A stretch of 64,000 bases of DNA, from NCBI GenBank assembly GCA_002007465.1, contig LNAC01000136.1:2144840-2208839 (forward strand), in the 5' to 3' direction. The notes beneath the pieces were generated by a model. It searched no databases and was not told where the DNA came from. It saw only the letters and a program-made list of their open reading frames with translations. Origin of the DNA: Ailurus styani (Eukaryota; Chordata; Mammalia; Carnivora; Ailuridae). Made by a program: the position numbers and the translations under genes. Of the stretch, positions 46,621-59,858 are shown in pieces; within the stretch, counting starts at the first letter, position 1, and the number at the start of each line of letters is the position of its first letter.

Positions 46621-48649
46621 TGGCCATTTAAAATTAAAACAACAAAAGCAAAACACAAACGATTTCAAACACAAATTTAAAAACAAAAATTTCCAAAGTC
46701 AAAAAACCCTCAGCAATGTAGAGTATGAAATGTACTATTACTGTGATGGGTCCACAGAAAAATAAATCTATTTTTACCACCAAGCAAAAACAATCTCGCC
46801 TTTGACAATCAACAAAATCAATTCAGATAGCTACTGAAAAGCCCACTTTAATATTGTTCCCTCTAGACTGAGTCAAAATAATTGTCCGAATCTACCTGAC
46901 ATCTTGGCTTTCAATGTCCACTTAAAGACGCCAACTAGAATAAAATCTACAAAGTTGTTTGTAAGGACCATGAAACATTTTGCTTGGACAAGCCAATAAT
47001 AAATCTAGACCTTCCTCCACTGTGGCAAACAGTAGATGCTTTAGAAAAGATGAAGGATTCCATAATACATTTGATGAGCTACTCAATAAAGGAACCCACA
47101 GAAAAGATTGCTTCTTCGACCTGGTGACAATTCTCTCAAGACCCTGAAGTATAATGAGCAAGAAAACAAAGTCATTTTTTATCCTACAGTAGCAAGGGTA
47201 ATTGCAAATGTTTTTCTTACTAAAAAAAAAAAAAAAGTCAAAACCTTTCAAGAATCTAACCAAGCAACTTGCTTTAAGAGCATCGCACAGAATTTCTTTG
47301 CTTGGAGAAAAACAGTAATTAGGGGAAAGCGCCATACAAACTTAGTAAGACATCTTCATTTTCAGGGTATAGGCACCAAACCTTTTCTGTAACAACTCTT
47401 ATCACATGATAAACTCTTAGAACACTGTTCCTATAACACAGGTCACCCCCCCCCCATTTACTAAGGGGAGGAATGTTTTGTCAGTTAAATGCAACACTAG
47501 TGTTTGCACTTTCCATGGACACACATACCAGGACTACACTACGTATCTCACAAACATCTGTTGTCATTTCTTTCTACCCAATTAGCAGACTCTTCATGGG
47601 GAACTAATATAAATACTTCACAGCTGTTCATGATCCCAAACATCCCGATGTCTAACAGTGGTTCTGTTCCTACCTTTGATTTAGCGGAGAGATTTTCAAC
47701 GTTGAGCAAGTGGAGAAAGATCTTGAAAGATGTTGAACTGGTGTTGAAGAGATTCAAATGGCTGCCTGACGGACAGAACCGAAAACCTACCCTTCTCCAT
47801 ATTTTCAGTAGGAGGAAAGAAAAGGCCAATAAACAATAAAGTGAAAGGTCACGGTTCCCAAAAGCCTGGGAACTAAAACAAAAAATAAAACTTCCTATAA
47901 AAAGATGGGTTTAACCTTTAAAGTTCCTGCAGTTACTTTCTAGTTGGAATGAGTTTCTATTAACTTGAAATGTGTTCAGCTACAAAGAAAAGAAAACCTA
48001 AAGAATCATAGTCAGAAAGGTATTTAATTATTATTCAAGAAATCAAGTACTAGGGGCCTCCAAGTTTGGTATAGCAGCTTAATGATTTCATTATGGAACC
48101 AGGCTCTTCCCTGCTTAGCCATCATGCTTAGCTGACCTCTGCCCCCTGAAAGTGCCTCCTGGTTGCAAGAAAACTGCCAGAGTTTCACATCTGACATCCC
48201 TCATCAGTATCCCATGCAGGAAGGGAGGAAGTCACAAAAAGCTTTTCCTCACTAGAGAGAGAAGCCCCTCAATATCAGACCTATCCTCTGACCCATCCTT
48301 AACTTGACGTACTAAAAAAATTTTCATTATTTATCTGAATTATTATTTATCAAATTTCACTAGGTTTCCTATATTTTTATTTGCTAAATCTGGCAACCTT
48401 TGGTACCACAAGTCTAACAGAAGCAAACTCTGTGGAATGATAATAACTTGTCTATTATTGATTATGATGTCTACTAGTTCAAACAATTGCCTCTGTGTTT
48501 CCTAGAGAAGAATTAAGATTGCTAGAGTAGGAATGCATAGGGAAGAAACAATACAGTGTTCCATTTTCTTCATATGCAGAATAGGCTCTGAGAATCTAAC
48601 GCTGGCTTGACTAGGATAATGAAAACCACCTAAATTGTAACCTCTTCAC
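46621..48649. other. Intronic sequence, no gene recognised
   Basis: A-rich patches (46636-46695, 47221-47235) and a C run (47445-47453). Frames such as 47504-47839 have no recognised domain. Confidence 0.4.
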
Positions 48650-49786
48650 ACCGCCTTCAAAAAACACCTAAGAAATTATTAAAATATTGATAATACAATT
48701 CTACATCATAAATTACGAGAAAAGGAATACAATGAATCCCAAATGACACATAAATAAAACACTCAAATCCAGCAGAAGCAGCTCTAAAGAACGCTCCAGG
48801 GCAGTCAGGTGGAGGCCAAGCAGAGGAGTAAGGAGGCAGCAGAATCCCAAGGGCGGTAGAACTCGGACACAATTACCATGTCACAAGAAAGTGTCATCTT
48901 CAATAGAGGAATGGTAACAACAGATCTGCAGCCAGGCTAGGGCTCAAAGTGCAAAGGAGCAGAGATGGCAGTCTTGGAAGGCATCACTTCCGGGCACGAG
49001 GGAGCACCTTCGAGGACTTGACAGAGAAGGAGATGGTAAGAAAAAAGATAGAAAGAGGAAGTTAAAAAAAAAAAAAGAAAAGAAAAAGTCAGAACATCAG
49101 AAGACCCACTCCTTTGAAAAACTTTGATCAAAACAGATGAACAAAGTCCACCAAAGGCCAGTGCGCTCTTCAACTATAGACCTTAAGTAGTCATCCGAAT
49201 TCCCACCTCCTTCTACACACGGCTGCTACCAATGGTCTAAGAAAATAGAACAGTTCAAAATGAATGGAAACCAGTAGACAAATATCCATGCAAGGTTTAT
49301 ACAAGAACAAAATATGAAGTGAATCAAAAATATTCCAGCTTAGAGAAATCCTGCTCAGAAATCTGCAACAGAACAAAACTGTAACACCTGAGCCCAAATG
49401 AAACACACTAAAATAGAACCTGCAGATATGAGAATATAGCTCGAGTTAAAAATTTTAAAGCATATGGATAGGAAAAAAAACCCAGAAAGATGTGAAACTA
49501 GTGTTGACTAAAACCCTGGAAATAAATCAAAGATGAAACTATATTAAAAATAATAATTAAATTACAAAGTCTCCAGCAGAGAACGGATTCAACTGAAGCT
49601 ATAATCAGGAGCACTGAGGAAACGCATAAATATACAAAAAGAACAAAACATAAAGCAAAGTAGAGGTCACAAGGACCCAAGGGCAAATAACTGATAAAGA
49701 AAATAGGCAAAGAAGATCCAATATACTTACAACTGTGTCTAATTTTTAACAATACTCTGAAAGAAAAAAATCTGTGTCTCTGGATC

Positions 49787-49790
<4 letters not shown>

Positions 49791-49820
<30 letters not shown>
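49791..49820. repeat. (GA)n microsatellite
   Basis: agagagagagagagagagag, about 15 units. Confidence 0.9.
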
Positions 49821-49823
<3 letters not shown>

Positions 49824-50375
49824 AGTCACTAGCAAGGTAAAAAAAAAAAATCAAGGTGTCCTTCAAGTATCAAGGCTACGAAAACTATTTTATATAAGTA
49901 AGGACTTAGGGAATACGACACTAATAAACCCTTTCTAGGTAAAGTGTAGCAAAGGGTATGCTTCATCCAACCAAAACAAGATAGGCAAAAGAACGGACAA
50001 TGAGCATGAAATACATTGAATTGAAAATCTTACACCAAAGCAAAGGTAGGAACAAGGATGGAAGAAAAGTTTGTGGTATGTGTTCTGACAAAGCAGGAGA
50101 AATGAACTTAAATGGAAGAAGAAAAAAATAGAAACGGTAAAACAGAATAAACTAATGAACAGTTGGATAGGTAAGAGTTGAAGAATATCCTTTAAAGCTG
50201 ACAATCCAAATATAGAAGCCTAAGGGAGGAAAAAAGGAACTGAGAGCATATAAATGTTATTTGTAATAATCACTAAAATAATAATAGAAACCTTCCCCAA
50301 AGCCAGAAGTTATTTTAAAAGAGCAAAAACAAACCATACAAGGAAACACAGTAAAAATAACCCGATAAAGATTAA

Positions 50376-50530
50376 ATACATATATATGTATACAATACAA
50401 AGTAACATACATATATGTATATGAAAATATACATGTAAAATATATATATGTGCCTGAAATACACATTTATGTACGTATATAAAATGGATATGTATATAAA
50501 ACACATATATGTATATTATAGATATATATA
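50376..50530. repeat. TATATG-rich low-complexity tract
   Basis: Irregular acatatatatgtatac-type alternation over about 155 bp. Confidence 0.85.
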
Positions 50531-50890
50531 AAGTACTATGATGGAGTTGAGACTTTTTGGTCATAATTATAAATGTCAATGAGCTTAAAGGTCACCACTA
50601 AAAAAAATATGTTAAAATTGGCTCATAAGAGAGAATCTAACTGCTAAAACCGAGTATTCCAATGTCCAAAAATAAGGGATGGCCAAAGCAGGCATTCTGA
50701 TCCTAATATCAGATAACATACACAGATATCTCACTTCCCCCCACCAAATGAGCCCAAATCACAAGTGGCAGCACAGTCAGATGAGGGTAGCAGGTCCTTC
50801 TAAACAGCACTGGCGGTGACGTTAAGTCTTCTAGCCCGGCTTTGGGCCAGGGGGTGGTTAGGCAAACTCTAAACCTTGCTTCTGCCTTTT

Positions 50891-51097
50891 TTTTTTTTTT
50901 CAAAGATTTTATTTACTTATTTGAGAGAGAGAGACAGACAGCGAGAGTGAGAGGGGGGGACACAAGCAGGGGGAGTGGGAGAGGGAGAAGTAGGCTTCCC
51001 GCTGAGCAGGGAGCCCGATGTGGGGCTTGATCCCAGGACCCTGAGATCATGACCTGAGCCTAAGGCAGATGCTTTACCAACAGAGCCACCCAGGCTC
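50891..51097 (-). mobile_element. CAN-SINE, antisense, with 17-bp target duplication
   Basis: The exact repeat ccttgcttctgcctttt is at 50874-50890 and 51098-51114. The insert starts with a T run, then 'caaagattttatttacttat', the GA-rich block, 'gagcagggagcccgatgtgg', 'ccctgagatcatgacctgag' and 'cagagccacccaggctcc'. Full length, sense to PCSK5. Confidence 0.95.
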
Positions 51098-51499
51098 CCT
51101 TGCTTCTGCCTTTTGACTGAGCACACCCACAACTAGGAATTTACCCTAAAAATAAAGCTCTAACAACTTATGTGTAAGGTTACCCAGTATGGAGTTAGAT
51201 ATAAAAACAAAATATTGCAAAGAACCGAACTGCATTCATTGATGTCTAGTTAAATAAATTATGGTAACTTTCCTGCAACACAGCTGTAAGGAAAGAAGAA
51301 AGATCTCTATGAACTAATAGGGAGTGATTTCTTGGGTATATGAAGTGATAAAAGAAAAAAGAAAAAAAATGCTTGTACAGTATCCTATGCATTTTACTTT
51401 GAACCATATATTTTACATATTCCAAAAGAAAATAAATAAAATTAAATATACAAAGATGGGGGAGAGAGCTCTAAAATGGAACAAAAGAGAAACAGATTA

Positions 51500-53095
51500 A
51501 CCTAGCTATATGTCAAATTAATGATCAAATCATAGAGGAGAAAAGTATTTATTCAAGCAACTTTTGATTCCTGTAGCCTAACTGTACTGCCTCTGTGGGA
51601 TTTATTCTAAGAACAAAAAGAAATCTTGAATTTTACTTAAGTCCATCGTTGGCAATTGTATCGGTAACGTAATTCCAGTACCATTTGTGTGTACAGTAGT
51701 ACATTTATTATATTGATGAGAACCGAGATTCTCACTGTGGGAGGGAGGGGACAGAATCTGAAATGGGCTGACAATAAGTCCACATGTGCTACTGGATCAA
51801 ACCTGGGGTGACACAATGAAACTCCAGACACAGATCTCTAGGTTCTGTCCATTGATAAGGGGTCTCGAATGAAGGACCCCCTTACTACCAGAATCTGGAC
51901 TTTAAAAATACGATTCCTCAACAGGAGAAACCATCTACTTGAAGAAAAGGGTCTCTCTAGGTCACAGGTAGAGAAAATACAAAGTGAACATTTTGTCATT
52001 CCATTCAAGAGGAAGGAAGTGCTGCAAACCTGATTGGGGACTTCCTAAAATGACACAGGAGTCAATGCGAAAAGTCACCCACTCATCAAACTTGGCACAC
52101 TTTAAGAACAACAACAAAAAAATTATGTCAGTAATAAGTCATTACATTGAGAAAAAATCCATGCGCTCCTAACAATACTGAAAAGGAAGAGTAATGAAGA
52201 AGGAGTTACAGAATTAGAAAACCCTCATCTTGCAATCACTGATCTAGTGATCAATTTAGGCAGGAATCTTCAATGGGTGTTAAAGTCCTGGGGAGAAGTT
52301 GACTGGCAACGTGATATTCATAAGTCTTGAAATACAACTGCCCAAATTTCCAATTAAAGAGACAAAATATACCTTCTACAATGGAGAAATCTACCAGAGA
52401 CCTCAACCAACCAAGTAAATAAATTTACCACCATCAAAAACAGGACTTTCTAACCTTCTGACATGAAGCACTGAAAAGGGATCATTTTTTTCACGGGGAT
52501 CATTTCTACACCAAAAATGGTTAAGCCTCCCTATTGTCCTGAAAAAAAAAAAAAACCAAAAAACAAAAACCACCAAACAAATCCAAAGTGTGACTTATTC
52601 TACAACCACCAACCTGGACTCATCAAAACCATCAATATGAAAGACCATTCTCCAACCCCCGTAATGGGAGGGGGAACCTTCTAGATTAGAGAAAATAAAG
52701 AGATGGAACAAATAATGGGAATATAGGATTCTAAGTTCTGGATCAAAAGGAATAGATTGACAAAAATATTTTTTGTGACCACTGGGGAGATCTGAAGATA
52801 GTAAATTGGATAAGATCACTTTCATAGAAGTGAGAAGAATGATACTGTGGTTACATAGGAAAGTAGTTAGGAAAGGCACTTTGAAATATTAAGGGGTATA
52901 ATTTTATGATGTCTGCAACTTTCAAAATTCAGGGAAAATGTGTGTATGTGTGTGTGTTTGTGTGTGCGTGTGAAGAGAGACTGAATATTAACTTCTGGTA
53001 AATCGAGGTGAATGAAACGTCTGCGTTCCGACTAGTCTTTCAACTTATGTGTAGGTTTCAAATTCATCACAATGAACCACTGGGGAGAAAGTACT
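51500..53095 (+). repeat. Ancient L1ME-like 3' UTR block
   Basis: 'caggagaaaccatctacttgaagaaaa', 'cactggggagatctgaagat', 'gatactgtggttacatagga', 'tttatgatgtctgcaacttt', then 'attaacttctggtaaatcga', 'gtaggtttcaaattcatcac'. These resemble consecutive parts of a long old L1 3' UTR. A TG tract (52937-52972) lies inside. Diverged; family name uncertain. Confidence 0.45.
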
Positions 53096-54163
53096 ACAGG
53101 CGCAATTTTTTTTAAAATTGTGAAGCACCAAAGGACATAGAGCAAGGAGTCCATGCCATAATGTCAGACTTCGAGATGATCCAGGGACAGGCAGCTGGCA
53201 GCACCAGGAGCCAAGTGGCTGTGAGGCCAAGTGTCCCGCAGACCACCCACAGACCTCAGATGCTGTGCCCTCGCCGAGGAGGCATGCCAGCTGTCTCTTC
53301 TTTAAGCTATCTGGTGAGGGATTTGTATCAACAGCTGCCTTCACTTGGGCATGGAACATGCATGACAAGGGTGCCCACCCATGCCCCATGATTTCGGTCA
53401 TGGTGGAGAGACCTCCTTCCTAGAGCATCACATTCATTACTCTTGCTGCTCAGTTTCTGCTCTTCCTCTAAGTCACATTGTCCCAAAGGTGTCTGACAAA
53501 GCAGATGAGGCTCACTGGTCAGAAAACAAGAACAGACTAGGAGAGATGGACAAGGTGTGTGCCCCCAAGAACTTTTCTCACAATATTGAGCAAAAGTTCT
53601 CATTGTTCCAGTAGATCTGAACTAGGAGTTACTGACGGTCATCTTGTAATGACCATGAGCAGAAGGCTTGGTGGAGAATGAAACCAACAATTGGAGAGAT
53701 CAGAGTGACTCTGAGTGGCAGGAAGAACCAGGGTCCTAGATAGCAGCTTTATCTCCTGAATCAGGGGAGGCATGCCAGTCCGCAGTTATAGGAGCCCATC
53801 AATTCCCTCTCTTCTATTACTTTTCCTTCCCCTAGTCTCGACTGAATTTTCTGATAACTTACAATTCAATCTCAAATGAAACATTTCATTAAAGATATAT
53901 TTTCTTGGGAAAAAACAAATTAAGAGAAACAACTATTTATTTACATTTACATCCTTCTCTTACCAATTCACAAAACATATTAGGATAATAAAGGCTCTGA
54001 GAAGTCCTGCAGTAAAGAAATGTTTTTAAGTTTGTTCAAACCAGTATGTGCCAAACCACTTGACTTTGGAGATAACTATTAGCCATCCTTAAAAGTTGTG
54101 TTGCATCAGAAATAAAGTTTGTAATGGCTGTGGCACTTACTCATTTGCCTGAAAAAGAAATTC
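53096..54163. other. Intronic sequence, unassigned
   Basis: Open frames on both strands at 53045-53614 have no domain I recognise. The tail 53690-53790 ('cagagtgactctgagtggca', 'ctagatagcagctttatctc') hints at an old LTR-like repeat. I name no gene. Confidence 0.35.
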
Positions 54164-54254
54164 TATCATGTACCATCACTTAATCTCAATCACTTAATTT
54201 CCACATTNCCTATCACGTACCATCACTTAATCTCAATCACTTAATTTCCACATT
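54164..54254. repeat. 44-bp direct duplication around a single N
   Basis: 54164-54207 and 54211-54254 are identical except for one base (tatcatg versus tatcacg). They are separated by n-c-c, with the only ambiguous base of the window at 54208. This looks like an unmerged contig overlap or a misread tandem duplication. Confidence 0.9.
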
Positions 54255-55395
54255 AGAAATTTGAGACCTAGGCACTCCAATGAAAGATTATAACTCAATA
54301 TCAAAAAGTTTAAATATACTTGGAGGGGTCCACAGTATTCACACGTACCTGTCCTATACAGTTAGCACAGAAAATTAGCGACTGCTCAGTCTGCTTATGA
54401 CCTGGCCAGGGAACAGAGCACACAATCTTTTCGTATTTGTATCCCCCGGAGGTTGAATTATGTCTGATACAGAGGAGGAGCTCAATAAACGTTGTTGAAT
54501 GAATAAAATCACTACCAATTTACTTTTTTCTGTGGGAATTACTTTTCTTGTTGCTTTCCTTCATTTTCCCTTCTGTTACACATTAAATTAATGCTTTTAT
54601 TGAACGGTCTGTGGTAACTCCTAGTTCTTAAGTCCGTGGAGGATAGAACTAATTCAATGCTCATTAGTGTGTACAACCAGTTTAAATGATTTGTTCATTG
54701 CACATTCCCTTTTCTTTGTCCAGATTGAATCAGGTTTGATCATTACGGATCTCTTTAATCTTTCATTTCCTCGGACAAACTTCCACAATTAGAAATGTTT
54801 CTAGTCCTGTTTTACTTCATCTTTCAAACTAATAAAGAATGGCAAGTTTAATATACTCTTTTCTAAAGTAGGCACATTAGGGGAAATAATTATATGCTAT
54901 CGTGCATAGACATAGTAAAGTTAATTTCATCCCTTCAAAATAGAATATTAATTCCCAGGCATCCGGTTGCTGGAACAGATGGTTTTACTCCTCTCCAACT
55001 ATTGCCTATACAAGCTAGAGAAATGCATGTCTTTGTAATATTTCCTATTCTTCCAATGGCAACACAGAATGTGAAATAAACTAAAACATGTTAATAAAAA
55101 AAACAACTATGATGGTGGAATAGATTTAAAGCAGTGGGGAATTCGGCTGGCGTCACTGAGAACAGAATTGTCAGCATGGGAAAAGATACAGATGTAAGAC
55201 TAATGGGGGTAAATAAACTCTGTAATGGCTTTCAAATCAGATAGATCTGTATAAACTCAGCACATATTTTATATATAAAAATGCACATTTCCAACTCTGT
55301 TTACCACCAAGGCCTCAAGACTAATCCAATAACAGTGAGAAGCTCAGAACTCACATTGTGGCCTCTAAATATCAATTTAATGAGAAAAAAAGTCG
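54255..55395. other. Intronic sequence with small L2 3'-end fragment
   Basis: The words 'gtctgatacagaggaggagctcaataaacgttgttgaatg' (54461-54501, landmark) are an L2 3' end on the plus strand. Otherwise nothing recognised. Confidence 0.5.
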
Positions 55396-55592
55396 GGGGG
55401 GGCAGCTGGATAATTTAGTTGGTTAAGTGTCTGCCTTCAGCTCAGGTCATGATCCCAGGGTCCTGGGATCAAGCCCTGCATTGGGCTCCTTGCTCCGCGG
55501 GGAGTCTGCTTCTCCCTCTCCCTCTGTGATCTCTCTGGCTTTCGTGCTCTCTCAGATAAATAAAATCTTAAGAAAATAAAATAAAAAATAAG
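55396..55592 (+). mobile_element. CAN-SINE, plus strand
   Basis: 'cagctggataatttagttgg', 'tcagctcaggtcatgatccc', 'cctgggatcaagccctgcat', 'cggggagtctgcttctccct', tail 'agataaataaaatcttaaga'. The head is diverged and G-rich. It splits the older repeat that continues at 55600. Confidence 0.9.
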
Positions 55593-55599
55593 AAAAGGG

Positions 55600-56765
55600 G
55601 GCAGCAAGGAGTCTTTGGAGAAATGGATGATTCCATGTCTAGAACAGGAAATACACAAGATGAGTATGGAACGGCTTCGCATACCACAGAAAAACAATGC
55701 TGGGGTCATGTCAAAAGGACCTAGGAGCTAACTTGATGGGCTCTCACTGACCAAAGATGGGGAACCTTCAGCAAAAACAAGGTTTATAATGTCAGTGAAA
55801 TAAAACACATGAAATATATCCATGCATTTGTAATGAAACTTAAAAAAAATTTTTTTTTCTGGTAGGTTTTGGTGAACACTAGGAAAGTCATCCCCAATAA
55901 TGAAAGAACTGTAGGAACTATATGTCATGATGCCAAATAATTGATGAATAATCCCGCTCTGTGAAAGCATTCCAGCCAAGTAAGTGAAGAAGGGATCACA
56001 GAAAGAGAAATTCACTATTTTGTAAACCCTAAGGAAGAACTGAAGGATCTAGGTGACAGTAGCTGCTAAGATCACAAGCAGACACCCTGTACCTGCTAAG
56101 GGAGCACACACACTAACGAGGTAACATGCGGTCTCATCCTCATCCTCTCAAAAATAAATTTGAACTTGAATCTGATCGAGCCTTTACCTTCCTCTTACTA
56201 CCTAGCAAGTTAGGGGTAAGATTAGGAACAGAACACGCTACAGGACCCCACAAAAATGCAATCAGCAAAATCTCGGCCACACCATGCTCTAAATAACCTA
56301 CATTCTTCCACCAAAAATTTTCGAAATGGAGATAAGCTATAGAATAAAAGAAATTTAAGAGACATACTCACCCCTCACAAAGTATGAGCCCTATTTGGAT
56401 CCTGACTCAAATCACAAAGCAAAAACTTATGAGACAATAGAGAAAATCTGAGACAGGGTATTTGATAAAGAAATTATCATTAATTTTTTATAAGTGATAA
56501 TGGTATGATGATTGTATTGTGAAAAAAATGGCCCTTATCTTGCAGAGATACATACTGTAATATTCAGGAATGAAATAAAGTGTATGAATTGCTCTAAGAT
56601 AATCAAGTCAAGGGGGTAATAAATGAATGAACACTGGTCTTAGTTGATCATCACTGAAGTTGGTGATGGGGACATGGTGTTCATTATATTATTCTCCCTA
56701 CTTTTGCTTTCAGTTTTCAGAAAGTTTCTATAATGTTTGCAGTGAAAGCTGGGGAAATGGGGATC
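55600..56765 (+). repeat. Ancient LINE-like repeat, sense
   Basis: 'gcagcaaggagtctttggagaaatggatgattcc', 'ctggggtcatgtcaaaagga', 'ttaattttttataagtgata', 'gcagagatacatactgtaat', 'tggtgatggggacatggtgttcattatattattctc' are in the order of a known old mammalian repeat (L1ME-like 3' region). Family name uncertain. Confidence 0.5.
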
Positions 56766-59384
56766 AGATGTGATCCTCAACCTGAAATTTTGACCTGGAG
56801 TTGAGGAGTGCATAAAGCGACAGGGACATAAGTTTCTGATCAAATACAAGGAAGTGTTTTTGAACTAAATCGTTCATTACGTGAAGAAAGAGCTATCTGA
56901 GGAGAGTACACTTCTGGCTAGTGAAAATATACAAAGTAGGTGTTGAACATGAGCTGAGGGCTTGCATGAAGTTATTTTTCAGACTCATTCCAATTTGGTG
57001 GTCTACGAACTCCACCCCCCCCCATTATCTTCCTAAAGACCACCTGACTCGGACTGCTAATGGCAAAAACACGCACAGCACTGGTTTGTGTGCACTTGTG
57101 GAGGTAGTGTGCATGGATGTGAAGCAGAAGGACCTGGGATTCAGGGCACAGGCATGAAAGAAAAATGAGAACAGGCATATAAAACATTTCAGCAGAACAG
57201 GAATGATCTAAAACCACATTTATGTAGCCCTGCTATGCTTAACTTACTACTGCTGAGAATCCCAGTGAATTTCTTTTAGTTCCCTGAAAAATAAAAATGG
57301 TTTCTCTATCGCTAGGTAACAAACCCAAACATCAGGCTTTAAAACACTAATTTAACTCGGTTTCCGGAAACCATGCAAAGAGATCATTAAAAGAACTCAA
57401 TCCTGAGCTACCTGGGCATAATTTTCTTTACTTCAGACGTGCTAATTTAGTCTGTTTAGATCAGAACTTCCATCCCAGTGGGCTTTTTACAAGGGTCAAA
57501 ATTCAACTCACCAGGAAACTAAAAAAAGACAGACTAAAAAAGAAAAAAAAAAAAACTACATTTCTTCCAAGTAGTCGTTAAGACTATCCTGTAAATTTTA
57601 TACTAAAGATTTGAATAGACACCATCCAAACTGACTTTTGTTTTTCTTAGCATAAAGGAAGAAATTATTTATCAGGTTCTCCTTTTAATCAAGGAAAGAT
57701 TAATCAGTGAACGCGTTCTTTCCTTGGTCCACATCCTCTCCCGTCACGAAGAGCAGCTCCACATTAGAACCAAATTTTGACTCTGACCTATGCGATTAAG
57801 TAATCAAATTCTCTTTCTGGCATTTCTAGGTCCCTGTGATTTGCCTTCAGCTGTTGCGCAGTGAGTCTCTAGGCATGTACCATTTCCATATTGGATTATC
57901 TACAGCCAGCCTAGAATCCCATCCCTAGGCTGAGACGGTCTACCGAGGATTTTCTCACACTTGAGAAGCTGGAAAAATCACATTGATGTGCATGTGTATT
58001 CTATTTGAAGACCGTTATTACTTTCCTCTTCCCCAGGCAGCTGGGGTGTTTTGATTTTTCTCATCCCTGCAATGTTAAGAATCATTTCTTTTACTCTACT
58101 GATTTCCAGGCCAAGTTCACTGCTAACCAAAATTAAAGAAAAACAGCATTCCAGATGCCTCAGATAATTGTAGCATTTGACTGCTCAACACAGGACAGTT
58201 GAAGGTATCACCTTTTAGGAAGAGCCAACTCAGTCTTAGGAATTTGGAAAATTTCAGATGAAGGCTGAACCACTGACCCTCTCCTCACTTTCTAACATTT
58301 ATTGAGTACTTACAAAGAGAATCCTACTTACTGGCAGAGAGAAGAGCAAAATAAGCCAAAAGTGGGCTTTAATCACTGCTAGGAGCCCTAACACAGGGTG
58401 AGAAGTAAATGAGAAGTGAGGAATTCAGAGGAACTGATAAAAGAAGCTGTCTTCAACCCGTTAGGAAGACAACCACAGATTACACAAGCTCAAGGGTCGG
58501 TGGCTATCTGCTCTCTAACAGAAAACGAGTTACTAATTAAAGAAAGGGTTTGACTAAAATCTTGATAAACACAACTTTGTTTCTGTGAACAGACCCTTCA
58601 TCACCTTAGAGTGGGGCCCACAGGACCAGACTACCCATGTATTTTTACTCTTTGAAAATAAAGCTGAGAAGATAAATGATCAGTGGGGCGAAGTTCTAAC
58701 TTGCTCAAGGAAATTCATTAAGATTGTCATAATTTGCACCTGCCATGAATGAATATTATCTGAAGAATTTTTTTTCCAAGTGGATCATGATCAATTACTG
58801 GCCTCTTCTAGAAGCACTCTGATGAGTTAACTATAGGTTAACTTCATATTCCTAACATAGTGACTTCCATCACAACCATCATGGGGGGATAGTGACATCA
58901 CATGAAGTCATCACAATCATCATGGTAATAAGTAAGCAACAGAGTTCTGCCAAGGCACTGGCAGCAGACTACTGTCAATTGATTAGGCCAAGTAAAATAA
59001 TCCAAATTTCTACCCATAAAATGTTCCACTTACTCTTCATTAAAGGTGGCATTGTGGCCAACTTATTTACCATTTTATCCTTGGCGTTGGAATTATTCTA
59101 AGTGCTGGGAAGAAAGTACATCTCTGCTAAGTAGGAATGAATGAATCAATGAATCAATGACTGAATATCTGCCTAACAAGAACTTTGATTCGGCTGGATT
59201 TTCCAGTCTGTAAAACAAGTATGGACCATACTGGGGATTTAGGTTCCTTTTTGGGAGGGAATACTTAGGAGTATTTTTTCCTTGGTGTTAATTTATTTGT
59301 TCAGTGAACACAAAGTTCGAATAAAGCTGGAGCTCCTCTTCACCCCAGCCCTTGTGGGCTTGGCCCCCTTAAATACCCTTGGCT
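56766..59384. other. Intronic sequence, no gene recognised
   Basis: C run at 57015-57023, A run at 57541-57555, weak L2-like words at 58290-58400 ('aacatttattgagtacttac'). No coding motif. Confidence 0.4.
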
Positions 59385-59858
59385 GGCATCTGGGAACTTG
59401 GATTTGGGTAGAGTTCTCACCATTCCTTCAACGAAATGTTTCATTGTGCCTAAAGTGTTTATGCAAACAACATGGCCTATGCTACATACCTTCTGAAAAC
59501 ATGGAATTTGGCTACAGGGCAGGCGCTGGGTATCTACACAACCACCCCCAATAAAAACCCTGAACATGAGTCGCTAATGAGTTTCCTTGGTAGGCAACGT
59601 CTCCCACATCATGTCACAATTCATTGCTGGAGGAATTAAGTGCTTCCTGTATGACGCCACTGAAATAAGCCTCTTGGAAGCTTAGGCTTGGTTTCCTCTG
59701 GACTTTGCTCCATGTGGCTTTTCTTTTTGCTGATTCGGTGTTGTACCCTTTCACGGAAATAAATTACAGCCATGAGTGTGACTATATGCTGAATCATGTG
59801 TCTTCCTCATGAATCACCAAACCTGGGGGTGGTCTTGGGGACCCCCCCAACACAGGGG
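59385..59858 (+). repeat. ERVL-type solo LTR
   Basis: 'cccaataaaaaccctgaaca', 'gtcacaattcattgctggag', 'tgtatgacgccactgaaata', 'ttcggtgttgtaccctttca', 'ggaaataaattacagccatg' (carrying AATAAA), 'gactatatgctgaatcatgt' and 'cctgggggtggtcttgggga' are landmarks of a known mammalian ERV LTR. No internal viral region is attached. Subfamily not assigned; the 5' boundary is approximate. Confidence 0.6.

Larger units (their letters stand above)
48650..51440 (+). repeat. Ancient L1/HAL1-like block, interrupted by a SINE
   Basis: The A-rich sense strand and the words 'taagggatggccaaagcaggc', 'tgatcctaatatcagataac' (50676-50712) and, after the SINE, 'gttaaataaattatggtaac' and 'agatctctatgaactaatag' (51250-51320) look like an old LINE-1 or HAL1 3' half. 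The 5' part (48650-50600) is A-rich and L1-like but not firmly assigned. Embedded: GA tract 49791-49820 and ATATGT-rich tract 50376-50530. Confidence 0.4.

Noticed and set aside
47504..47839. Frame of 111 residues as a possible gene
   Set aside because: No recognised domain, no splice context, AT-rich intron; expected by chance.
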